A DNA stretch of 64,000 nucleotides from an uncultured Collinsella sp. GTDB lineage: Bacteria; Actinomycetota; Coriobacteriia; Coriobacteriales; Coriobacteriaceae. Shown here one piece after another: positions 34,712 to 44,186 of this stretch (its first letter is position 1; every line of letters starts with the position of its first letter). A program made the translations under genes and the position numbers. The notes beneath the pieces were generated by a model. That model searched no databases and was not told the DNA's origin. It saw only the letters and a list, made by a program, of their open reading frames with translations. The stretch covers positions 1 through 64,000 of the forward strand of contig UQTW01000009.1 in assembly GCA_900544115.1 (NCBI GenBank). Reading direction: 5' to 3'.

Positions 34712-37174
34712 CTACAACAGTGGATGACGTTTGAAATCCCAAGAGGTTTCAAACGAGTCCCAGTCAATCTTCGAAATATCTGACGATTCGGCAACGATTC
34801 CACTCACTTTGCTCACCGATTTCGGGTCGCCTTCAACATAGGGGACCGAAGCTATATCAGACACCTGCATATTCATCGTTGGATTCTGCGCCGAAAGACA
34901 CAGAGCAGAAAGAGAGCTGTTCAACAGGCCCAATATATAATTGAATTGTGGCTCCTTCGGAAAACAACAATGTGCCGCAATGTCATAAAAAGAATCTTCA
35001 GGAGCAGACCTGAAGCCAGGTCTTCCCGACGTCAGCATTGTGCATGTAATCTTGGGCTTTCGCAGCATTTCGAGCGGTAAAACGCGGGCATGGGGTTGCT
35101 CGAGGATGTAATTCGGATCATTGTTGTAGAAAAGCAAATACTCTAGATTGCCGTTCCATTTTCGATATTTACCTCCCTTAAGGTATTTAATCCACTTATG
35201 GTTCGAATCGTTTTGAGTCGGTGACCAATCTGTTTCCCACCACAAACGTAGAAACTTATCGTTATTCGAAGTTTGCATCCCGACTTTAGGATGGGCCACC
35301 TCGTCAATAAATCGTCCGGAGGAATAAGCCTCCAATAGCCCATCCCCCAACCAGTAGGCTATGGGGGTGCCGGGGATCTGTTTGAAGGTGTCGGCGTTGC
35401 GGCGGTAGAACCAGCCGCAGTCGGGGTTTTGGATGGCCTCCAGCGCCTTGGGAGCCTGAACCGTGGGGCCAGTAAAATCGGCAAGACGAACGTATCCGCC
35501 CTTATAGCCATCGATATGCGAATTGTGATAGGTAAATGTGCAGATAGGCACGGTTGCCCCTGCAAAGCCAGAATACTCGAGCTGAATGAGCGTGGTTAGG
35601 GTCTTGTCATCGATAAGCCTATTTCGAAGCTTCTCGTAGCTACCGATAAACATCCAAACAAACGGAGTCATCATTCCGATTTCGCCGTGCTCGCCGGCAA
35701 AGTCCATAATACGCACGATGAACGAAGAGAACAGGTCGCTCTTCACGTCGGGGTAGTTCTTCTTGACCCATTTGCTCATGAAGGGGTTAAAGCTGCTGCT
35801 GCCCATATACGGAGGATTCGCCACGGTGCAGGTAAAACGACGGGACAGCTTCTCGCAGGTGGCGGCGGCTCCTTCGAGCTTAGTTTTGGTCGTAGCGGCA
35901 AAAAGGTCGTCGGAACAGCTCGCGGCGGCGGCCTTAAGCTCGTCAACCTCTTCCTCTGAAGGATTAAGAAGCGAGCCGATCTCGCCCAAATGGCTCAGTT
36001 CCTCGGCGAGCTTCTTGTTACCCGGGAGCTCGTCCTCCCCCAGCGGGATGCTCGAGAGCACGGTAACGTCGGCGCGCACGGCGCGCTTGAAAAAGCGACG
36101 ATCGTGCTCGCGGGCGCACATGGCAAGCGCCAGCTCGGCGATCTGAGCCGCACGGGGATCGATCTCCATGCCAGCGAGGTTTTTAGTAAGAATGAGCTCG
36201 GGAATTTCGCGCTCACGATAGCCGCGCTCCTCGTACATATGGAAGAGCAATTCGAACGCATAGACCAGGATATGGCCTGAGCCACATGCGGGGTCACAGA
36301 GGGTTATCTCCTCGGGGCTCGAGATGCGGATGAAGTCCTCGTGCTCAGCATCGGGCTCGATGTAATACTCCATGCGCTCGCGTAACGAACTCCCCGGATT
36401 GTTGAGCATCCACAGACGGCCGAGCGAGTTCTCGACCATATAGCGTACGATCCACTCGGGGGTGAAGAGCTGCGTGGCGGGCGCGATGTCCGCCGCCGCT
36501 GCCTTGCGCTTGGACTTGAAGAACTCGTCTTTAACGTCAGCGTTGTAGTACTGATACATCCAGCCCAGAACGGTCACGCCCTTGCGCCAGTGTTCGTCAG
36601 TGAGGACGGCATTGAGCTTGCCCACCACGCCGTCGGACATCATGAGGCCCTGGGGCAACAGCAGCTCCATGGCTCCGCCCACGCGTTCAAAGACGCCCGG
36701 TAGGCAATCGGCAAGCTCCTCGCACTGAGCAACAAACAGGTAGCGCCACAGCGGTTCATCCAAGCCCGCCATCTTGAGCTCGGCTATGCGATCGGTATCG
36801 GCCGTCGCTATCTCCACGTCCAGTGCGTTCTCCACGGCCTCGCTGCCATGGCTGCCGTCCGCACGACTTAGCATGCGCATGCGGCTGGGAAGCCATCCGC
36901 GTGCATCCATGAAGCGAATGGCCACGATGCGGTTGAACCAGGTGTAGGCCGCACGGTCGCGCAGCGCCTCGTGACCCACCTCTGCCTGCATGCGCAGCAG
37001 TTCGTCGCGTTGCTCAATCTCAGCCGGACTTAGGGGCAGGCCGCTAACGGTCTCGGACCCAACGGGCGCGGGTGCAGGTTCGGTGATGCCGTAGCGCACC
37101 ATCTGCGCCTCCACGCCTTTGATGAGCTCCGTACGGGCCCAGGTGCAGAAGCTCTTAAGAGCAGAATCGTTCAT
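34712..37174 (-). CDS. pglX: BREX adenine methyltransferase PglX, N-terminal part
   Basis: An 820-residue N6-adenine methyltransferase part: motif I DPACGSGHILVYAFELLF at residues 294-311 and the catalytic NPPYMGSS at 453-460, followed by a target-recognition region from about residue 600. BREX methylates host DNA with this enzyme to mark self. Typical PglX is about 1,100-1,200 residues; this one stops after ETSWDFKRHPLL, exactly where the C-terminal domain should follow. That domain is a separate gene at 32583. Codon use turns AT-rich over the last 650 bases (the recognition region). AAAGG precedes the ATG at 37174. Confidence 0.92.
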   Translation of the reverse strand: MNDSALKSFCTWARTELIKGVEAQMVRYGITEPAPAPVGSETVSGLPLSPAEIEQRDELLRMQAEVGHEALRDRAAYTWFNRIVAIRFMDARGWLPSRMRMLSRADGSHGSEAVENALDVEIATADTDRIAELKMAGLDEPLWRYLFVAQCEELADCLPGVFERVGGAMELLLPQGLMMSDGVVGKLNAVLTDEHWRKGVTVLGWMYQYYNADVKDEFFKSKRKAAAADIAPATQLFTPEWIVRYMVENSLGRLWMLNNPGSSLRERMEYYIEPDAEHEDFIRISSPEEITLCDPACGSGHILVYAFELLFHMYEERGYREREIPELILTKNLAGMEIDPRAAQIAELALAMCAREHDRRFFKRAVRADVTVLSSIPLGEDELPGNKKLAEELSHLGEIGSLLNPSEEEVDELKAAAASCSDDLFAATTKTKLEGAAATCEKLSRRFTCTVANPPYMGSSSFNPFMSKWVKKNYPDVKSDLFSSFIVRIMDFAGEHGEIGMMTPFVWMFIGSYEKLRNRLIDDKTLTTLIQLEYSGFAGATVPICTFTYHNSHIDGYKGGYVRLADFTGPTVQAPKALEAIQNPDCGWFYRRNADTFKQIPGTPIAYWLGDGLLEAYSSGRFIDEVAHPKVGMQTSNNDKFLRLWWETDWSPTQNDSNHKWIKYLKGGKYRKWNGNLEYLLFYNNDPNYILEQPHARVLPLEMLRKPKITCTMLTSGRPGFRSAPEDSFYDIAAHCCFPKEPQFNYILGLLNSSLSALCLSAQNPTMNMQVSDIASVPYVEGDPKSVSKVSGIVAESSDISKIDWDSFETSWDFKRHPLL

Positions 37175-37240
37175 GGTTGATGAGCCTTTCTAAACGCCAT
37201 AAGCCACCGGTGCGCGCTTTGGCACCGGTGGCTCCGCGGG

Positions 37241-40200
37241 TTAGTTGATACGGATCTCGTCGTTTGCAGCGAGCGCCTGCATAAGGCGGGAGCGCAGGTC
37301 GTCCACGTAGCGCTCCACGTCCCCTGCGGACAAGAGACGACTCGGCTTGGCCAGATCGGCGCGGCGCACAGTCTTGATCTTGCGCCGGGGCACGGGTGCA
37401 GGCGTGAGCGCTGACGACGCAACGGCCTTGTTGGAGATCTTCTTGACCACCTCACCCGTACCCGTGACCTCGGTGGTGCGGCGCTCGTTGTCCATACGCA
37501 TGCGGGCCGCATCCACAGCGTCGTACATCCCGTTGGTTGCTGCGCTGAGCCAGTTGGCCCAGTTAGTCGCGGCAACACTCAGCTCGTTGAGGCTTTGAGC
37601 ACTGTGGGCACGGTTTTTGAACGACTCGTATTTGGCGCCGGCGTCTGCTATGGCATCCTTGGCTTGATTGACAAAGCCCTTTTGACTCTCAGCCTGTGCC
37701 TGCAGGTCTTGCAGATCGCTCTCGATTCGGCACAAAAACTCATTGCGGCGGATGCCCAGCAGCTTTTTCATGTCCTCCTCAACGGGATCCATAAGCGGCT
37801 GCAGGTCTTTAATGCGGCCGTAGGGCTTGGGATCTTTGAGAACCTCACGCACCTTTGCCACATTCTCAACCGCGCTGGGAATGTCATCGGAGGCATACTC
37901 GATACCCTCGGTGCGGCTCAAGAAATCCTTAGCGTGGTCAAACGCTGTTCGCTGGTTGGACTCGAAGAACTCAACCACCTTATCAAAGTCTTCCTTGGCA
38001 TCGAGCAAACGCTCCTCATGCTTGGTGAACGTGGTCAAGAACGCCTCGGCCTCGTTCTGGTCCTTAAGGACGTCGGCCACCTCCGAGCGCATCTTCTCGC
38101 ACTCGTCCTCACCGGGATACGGGTAGGCCGGCTTGATGCCCGTGTAGTAGTCGCGTGCTATGGCGAGGCACGCCTCGCGCAAGCCCTCAAGGCGCTCTTT
38201 GAGCTCGGCCACGAGCTTATCCTCGTTGGAGGGCACGGTCTTGAGATCAAACAGATCACGCATGAGCTCGCCCGTGGCGCGCAGCAACCGGTCGCTCATG
38301 CGCACGCGCAAGCGCACCTGGGCCTTATCGGCATCCTTGCGCAGGAGCGCCACCATGCGGCTATCGTTAGCTTGAACCGTCTGGCCGCCAAACAGCACCT
38401 GCGCGCGCTGCTCCACCACAAGCTGCGCCACCACATTTGCGATGTCGACCTCGCGCCAGCCAAAGGGCCTTTGCTGATACTGGCGCTGGATATCGCCCAT
38501 AGCGGTATCCAGATGGCGCTGGTGCTGAACTTTGAGGTAGTCCTCAACCTCCTTGAGCGCACGCGTGTTGCCCGCGTCCATGCCAGCGAGCCCCGCCTGG
38601 ACGTTGCCCGCCAGAGTGGAGCGGATATCGGAATCGTCCTCAACCGGCGCGCCGATGTAGCCAGCCTTTTCAAAAACAACGTCACACAGTTGCGCGAGCA
38701 CCTGCTCAAAAACCTGGGCGGGTTTGGTGGCGCGAACTTCGACCATACGGCCGTTGACCGCGCAACGTGCATGGAGCACGGCCTCGCTCAAAAGGGCATC
38801 GGCCTCTTTTTCGTTATAGGCTGCCTCGCGCATTTTTGCCTCGACAATCTGGCGGGTACTCGGCGGTAGCTCCTGCAGATTGCGCGTCTGGGCGTACATG
38901 CGAATCTTAGCGGCGTTGACGAGCGGGGCCCAATAATCCACCTCGTCGCCCAAGGCCACGATGGCCTTATCCACGGATTTCAATGCTAGCTCGGCATCGT
39001 CCGCACGTGCCAAGTCGCCGGCCATGGTCACCACGGAGAGTTCCATACCACCCTTGCTGGATCCATGAATCGAGCCATCCACGTAGCGGTCAAAGGGGAA
39101 GTCATTAGGATCGCGATGGAACTTGTACGCATTGTAAATGCTGTCGAACAGGCGCTTCTTGATGTACTCGATCACCTTCGCGTTGTCGATCGGGGTCCGC
39201 GCAATCTCCTGTGCAATTTCCTGCTCCTCGTCGGTGAGGAAGCTGTAGGTATCGCCCTGTCGCGCCACTTTGTTCTCGCGCTCCAAGCGGGCGAGGGACT
39301 CCTTGACGCGGTCCTTAAGGGCGCGCTTGTCCACGTCGAGGCTGTCGACCATGAGGATAGAGACGTTCTCGACCGTGGCCTTGACGTAGCCGATGTAACG
39401 AATCAGGTACAGGAGCTTAAGTACCCGGACGTCGTAGGGCTCAAGACCTTCTCTGTTCTCAGCCGCGCGCTCCGCACAGACAACGACCTGGATGATGCCG
39501 TGCTCAAGGTCTTTGGAGATAGTATCGAAGAAGCGCCAGAACGGCACGAGTGCACCGGTCTGGTCATGCTGGATGGCCTGAGCGCTCTCCTGGAATGCGC
39601 TCAACATGGAACGTTCGCCCGTGGACATATGCTTGGCCTTGACGCCGTGCTTGCGCACCTCGGTCATCACGTCGGGCAGGAGCTTAAACTGGTAGCCCAC
39701 AAACGGGTAGCTGGCCACAAAATCCTTGGAGTTGGCGTAGCCGGCAAGGTCGGAGCGCGAGCCACCCTCAAAGGTAAAGTTGTTTTTGAGCACGACGGTG
39801 TCTTGCTCGTAGACCCGTGCAAGCATATCGGCCGCCGGCGCGGTCTTCTCGAGCACACGGCGCTGGATGACCTCGTCCACGCTGGAGCTGGAGAGCGAAA
39901 GGCGGGTATTAAAGCGGCCTTGGATCTTTGAAAAGTCGTTGCCCACGGGCAGGCTCAGGTTGTCGATGGCTTCCTGGCTCGTGACCATCACCCACACGCG
40001 GCCACCGCAGGCGGCACCCAGCTCCTCGACGATAGTCTGAAGGCTCAGCATAAGGCTTGGGTCCCGGTCGTTTGTAATAAACTGCCCCACCTCATCCACC
40101 ATAAAGAGCAAACGGAAGTTGCCGCCGTGGGCCGCCGCCTGAGCGTCCACGTAGTCCTTGACCTTTTTGGCAAAGACATCGGGGGCCAAAACCTCGTCCT

Positions 40201-40903
40201 CAGAACCCTCGAGCCAGTTCCATGCGGCCTTTTCGCTCATGCCGAGCACGCTCTGCAGTACCTCGACGACGTCGTCCTCAAAGTAGCTGTAGGTGTCGCG
40301 GGCCTGGAGCCAAGGCTCGCCGTTGACGCGCTCAAAAGCCTCACGGAACTCCTGGGTCTTACCCAGGGAATCGATGTAGTCCTCAAGCTTTGCAAGCTTG
40401 AGATCCTCGCCGTAGAAGCCGCGCGCTTCGTAGAACATGCGCTCAAAGCCGCGAAGCAGCGCCGTGGGAGCCGTATCGCCTTGCTTCCACTGGCCCGCCT
40501 TGCTATCGATGTTAAAGAGGATGGCCTGTGTGGGCACCGAGCAGGCGCGCTCCATGGCAGCCGCGACCATGGGGTCGACAATCTTGCCGTCAAAGTAGCG
40601 GATGGCGCTCTTACCGCCGATCTGGCGATTCTCGAGCAGGTAGCTCAGCATCTTGAGGAAGTGCGATTTACCGGAACCGAAGAAGCCGCTGATCCACACG
40701 CCGATCTTGTCGGTGTGAACATCGATGGCATCGCCGTATGCCTTGAAGAACGTGGCAAAGTGCCCCTGCAGTTCGCGCGTCACCACGTACTCGTCAAGCT
40801 CCTGGCGGATGGACTCGTCTTTTGAATCCTGGACCTTGACCACACCGTTGATGGAACGGTTGATGTCTTTTGCAAAGAGGTCGCGAATGATCGTGTTGTC
40901 CAT
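37241..40903 (-). CDS. brxC: BREX protein BrxC (P-loop ATPase, PglY-like)
   Basis: A 1,220-residue ATPase with Walker A GFFGSGKSHFLKML at residues 73-86, preceded by the conserved GVWISGFFG strand. Middle segments such as LLFMVDEVGQFI supply Walker B. The C-terminal half is long and helical, with likely coiled coils (DFDKVVEFFESNQRTAFDHAKDFL). BrxC is required for BREX-mediated exclusion and methylation. AAAGGAGC lies before the ATG at 40903. It is 78 bases after brxB and 66 bases before pglX, all leftward. Confidence 0.94.
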   Translation of the reverse strand: MDNTIIRDLFAKDINRSINGVVKVQDSKDESIRQELDEYVVTRELQGHFATFFKAYGDAIDVHTDKIGVWISGFFGSGKSHFLKMLSYLLENRQIGGKSAIRYFDGKIVDPMVAAAMERACSVPTQAILFNIDSKAGQWKQGDTAPTALLRGFERMFYEARGFYGEDLKLAKLEDYIDSLGKTQEFREAFERVNGEPWLQARDTYSYFEDDVVEVLQSVLGMSEKAAWNWLEGSEDEVLAPDVFAKKVKDYVDAQAAAHGGNFRLLFMVDEVGQFITNDRDPSLMLSLQTIVEELGAACGGRVWVMVTSQEAIDNLSLPVGNDFSKIQGRFNTRLSLSSSSVDEVIQRRVLEKTAPAADMLARVYEQDTVVLKNNFTFEGGSRSDLAGYANSKDFVASYPFVGYQFKLLPDVMTEVRKHGVKAKHMSTGERSMLSAFQESAQAIQHDQTGALVPFWRFFDTISKDLEHGIIQVVVCAERAAENREGLEPYDVRVLKLLYLIRYIGYVKATVENVSILMVDSLDVDKRALKDRVKESLARLERENKVARQGDTYSFLTDEEQEIAQEIARTPIDNAKVIEYIKKRLFDSIYNAYKFHRDPNDFPFDRYVDGSIHGSSKGGMELSVVTMAGDLARADDAELALKSVDKAIVALGDEVDYWAPLVNAAKIRMYAQTRNLQELPPSTRQIVEAKMREAAYNEKEADALLSEAVLHARCAVNGRMVEVRATKPAQVFEQVLAQLCDVVFEKAGYIGAPVEDDSDIRSTLAGNVQAGLAGMDAGNTRALKEVEDYLKVQHQRHLDTAMGDIQRQYQQRPFGWREVDIANVVAQLVVEQRAQVLFGGQTVQANDSRMVALLRKDADKAQVRLRVRMSDRLLRATGELMRDLFDLKTVPSNEDKLVAELKERLEGLREACLAIARDYYTGIKPAYPYPGEDECEKMRSEVADVLKDQNEAEAFLTTFTKHEERLLDAKEDFDKVVEFFESNQRTAFDHAKDFLSRTEGIEYASDDIPSAVENVAKVREVLKDPKPYGRIKDLQPLMDPVEEDMKKLLGIRRNEFLCRIESDLQDLQAQAESQKGFVNQAKDAIADAGAKYESFKNRAHSAQSLNELSVAATNWANWLSAATNGMYDAVDAARMRMDNERRTTEVTGTGEVVKKISNKAVASSALTPAPVPRRKIKTVRRADLAKPSRLLSAGDVERYVDDLRSRLMQALAANDEIRIN

Positions 40904-40981
40904 GGGTGCTCCTTTGGGTTTGGGAACGTTATGGCAAAGGGTTGTTACCGGCGGCAGGGACTTGCCTGCGTGGAGCCGTGC

Positions 40982-41674
40982 TTACGAGATATCGATGGCG
41001 CGGTAGTAGTTGTCGGCCGGCAGACGGTTAAAGAGCTGGAAAGAAGAGCCGTTGAAGCTGCCCGGATAGGCAGCGATCACCGGCAGGTCGGAAAAATCGA
41101 CTTGCATGCAGGCGAGAAGGGTGTGAATACGAAAAAAGGGATAGACCTCGCCGGCACCGGTCAGAAGAATGACGTCGCCAGGTGCATGAGGTTCGGTTTG
41201 CTCGAGGATGAACGCGGCGATCTTCTCGGGCGAACAAAACTTGGCCACGTCCTCAAGCACACGCTGGGTGCCGCGGCGCTCCTCTTGGCGCGGAATGGCC
41301 TTGAGGACACGGCGCTTTTCGAGGATCGCCAGCACGGCGTCGTAGAGGTTTACGACCTTGAGCGTGCACGGGAGCTTGCCGGCCTCGGCATCGCGTGAAA
41401 GGGTGTCAAACAACGCGCGCGCCTCAAACTCCAGCGCAGGGTCGTAGCAGAAGGTATGGAAGCCGATCTCGTTACCTATGCCCTTGTTGGCCAAAAAGTC
41501 CTCGCTGCACAGGCACTCACGCAGGAGCTGCGCGCGGCGCTCAAATTCTTGGCGGGCGCGCTCGGAGCGGGCATGCGCCGCCACGACGCTCTGGCGGGAA
41601 TGGATGCCGATATTGGTGGTGATGTCCGTCGCCGGGGTGATAGCAGGGTCGATGGCGCTGTTGACGGGAGCCAC
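40982..41674 (-). CDS. brxB: BREX protein BrxB (DUF1788)
   Basis: A 230-residue protein matching the DUF1788/BrxB pattern: NEIGFHTFCYDPALEFEARALFDTL, LKVVNLYDAVLAIL, and APGDVILLTGAGEVYPFFRIHTLL with NGSSFQLFNRLPADNYYRAI at the end. It is part of the BREX core; the biochemical role is not settled. It starts with GTG at 41674, one base after the brxA stop, so the two are translationally coupled. Confidence 0.88.
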   Translation of the reverse strand: MAPVNSAIDPAITPATDITTNIGIHSRQSVVAAHARSERARQEFERRAQLLRECLCSEDFLANKGIGNEIGFHTFCYDPALEFEARALFDTLSRDAEAGKLPCTLKVVNLYDAVLAILEKRRVLKAIPRQEERRGTQRVLEDVAKFCSPEKIAAFILEQTEPHAPGDVILLTGAGEVYPFFRIHTLLACMQVDFSDLPVIAAYPGSFNGSSFQLFNRLPADNYYRAIDIS

Positions 41675-41675
41675 G

Positions 41676-42326
41676 CTACATCACCGCCCTGCCGGTAAGG
41701 GCCGCGATAAGCGACTGCTCACCCAGCTGAATCAAGGCTCGCTCGACATCGGAATCGAGGAAGAGTGGTGACAGGCGCTCGGACTCCGGACCCTGACCCT
41801 CGCCGATAAGACCGGCATGGCGGAGCGTCTGGCGCAGCGAGCCTTTGATGCGCGTGACCGTGGACTCGGTCCAGCGGGCGGCGTCCGGATACTCCGTGGT
41901 AAAGCGCGTCATAAAGGCGTTGAGGTCAACCGCCGTAAAGGCATAATCAAAGTTTTGCAGGCGCTCCCCTACCTCGACGAGCACGAGCTCGCGCACGATG
42001 TCGTAACGGCAGATCATGCTGTAGAAGATGGCCTGGTCCGCCTGCGTGGGAGTGCCAGATGCCATAAGGCTGGTTAGGGATGACGCGGCCTCGACGGCGG
42101 TATTGGGGTCGATGCCGCGCGCGGCGCATGCGGCGTCCGTGGGCACCATGGCGTCGAGGCGGCGAAGGCACACGGTTGCGCGGTTGGCGACCATGCGCTC
42201 CGTGGGATATTGAAAGAGGTTCTCGCTCTTTACGCGTACAATGACCTGCTCGTCGCTTGCGCCCTGTATACGCAGGGCAGCGACGATGCGCATCTCATGC
42301 GGGAGGAATTGCTCGCGGGTGAGCAC
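41676..42326 (-). CDS. brxA: BREX protein BrxA (DUF1819)
   Basis: A small DNA-binding BREX component. The family pattern is LRIQGASDEQVIVRVKSENLFQYPTERM followed by ANRATVCLRRLDAM. In the sequence as given, the longest in-frame start is a GTG at 42326, immediately after ten Gs, with no proper ribosome binding site. An upstream GTG at 42360 has GGAG nine bases before it, but in this sequence it is out of frame and stops after 21 codons. With nine or twelve Gs it would be in frame and add 11-12 residues, restoring a more typical BrxA N-terminal length. The real start may therefore be phase variable. Confidence 0.88.
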   Translation of the reverse strand: MLTREQFLPHEMRIVAALRIQGASDEQVIVRVKSENLFQYPTERMVANRATVCLRRLDAMVPTDAACAARGIDPNTAVEAASSLTSLMASGTPTQADQAIFYSMICRYDIVRELVLVEVGERLQNFDYAFTAVDLNAFMTRFTTEYPDAARWTESTVTRIKGSLRQTLRHAGLIGEGQGPESERLSPLFLDSDVERALIQLGEQSLIAALTGRAVM

Positions 42327-42335
42327 CCCCCCCCC
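42326..42335 (-). repeat. Poly-G tract (10) at the brxA start
   Basis: Ten consecutive Gs on the coding strand lie between the upstream GTG (42360, with a GGAG site) and the brxA frame. Homopolymers of this length are prone to slipped-strand mispairing. The tract also displaces any Shine-Dalgarno sequence for the GTG at 42326. Confidence 0.85.
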
Positions 42336-42364
42336 GAACGCTTTTTGTGGTTACATCCACAGTA

Positions 42365-42483
42365 CACGCTCCAAGGGTGTCAAAGGCTGTCACAAGTGCG
42401 CCGCAACCCGGCAGGCAGGCGCGGCGCACATGACAATAATCATACCTGTTGGTAAAAAAGTTACCACGCCCAGAGTGTCAAAT
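42365..42483 (-). promoter_or_regulatory. BREX operon upstream region: direct and inverted repeats
   Basis: On the minus strand, TTTGACACTCTGGGCGTG (around 42464-42482) and TTTGACACCCTTGGAGCGTG (around 42365-42384) are direct repeats about 100 bases apart, each containing a perfect TTGACA. Between them lie inverted arms GCGGCGCACATGACA (42420-42434) and TGTCACAAGTGCGCCGC (42388-42404). These look like promoter/operator elements; no well-spaced -10 stands out. The remainder of 42327-42685 has no gene. Confidence 0.55.
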
Positions 42484-42685
42484 GTTGAGCAACAAAATTA
42501 AATCCGGTTAACGGTTATTTTCGCAGCTCAGCAGCTTTGACGAGATCGCCCCAAATCACACTTGCCAGATAAACGCGCTTGCGAATGCAGACACGCACAC
42601 GCCCAAAGCCACCTCGCATCGGACCCCCACCCTCCACTACACTCAACATTGAGTTATACATATGATTCCATGTAAGGAGCTTCAT

Positions 42686-42874
42686 ATGCCAGACGTAAAG
42701 CCTATTTCCGATCAGACGGGCGCACTAACCGCCATCCAAGAACGCGAGTATCGCATTCAACGTGCCATCACGCGTGGCTACGACGATCTGGTAAACGGTC
42801 GCATTCGACCCTGGAAACAAGCGAAGATCGAGGCGGATCAGATGCGAGCCTCAAGACAACCCTCCCCCATGTAA
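42686..42874 (+). CDS. Small antitoxin-like protein, unknown
   Basis: A 62-residue protein. The pattern LTAIQEREYRIQRAITRGYDDLVNGRIRPWKQAKIEADQMRAS is reminiscent of the C-terminal helix of RelB/CopG-type antitoxins (a GY-D-NGR-P motif followed by a Lys/Glu helix). No toxin gene follows. AAGGAG sits seven bases before the ATG at 42686, and a palindrome ACTCAACATTGAGT at 42641-42654 could be an operator for self-regulation. Function is inferred weakly. Confidence 0.6.
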   Translation: MPDVKPISDQTGALTAIQEREYRIQRAITRGYDDLVNGRIRPWKQAKIEADQMRASRQPSPM

Positions 42875-42989
42875 CCATCCTGTAAATCATAGCGGCGCAC
42901 TCGAGTTTTACCGTGATGCGGTCGCGCCTGGCGCTCCACTGTGCTAAAGTATCCCGAACGTTCAAACGACTACGAGGGGGACCTAGAAG

Positions 42990-44114
<1,125 letters not shown>

Positions 44115-44186
44115 CCCGCAACCCGCGGGCCGACCAGCCACTTCAAACCACCCTGCTTAGATCAAAACCTGCTAAGGAGTTTTTCC

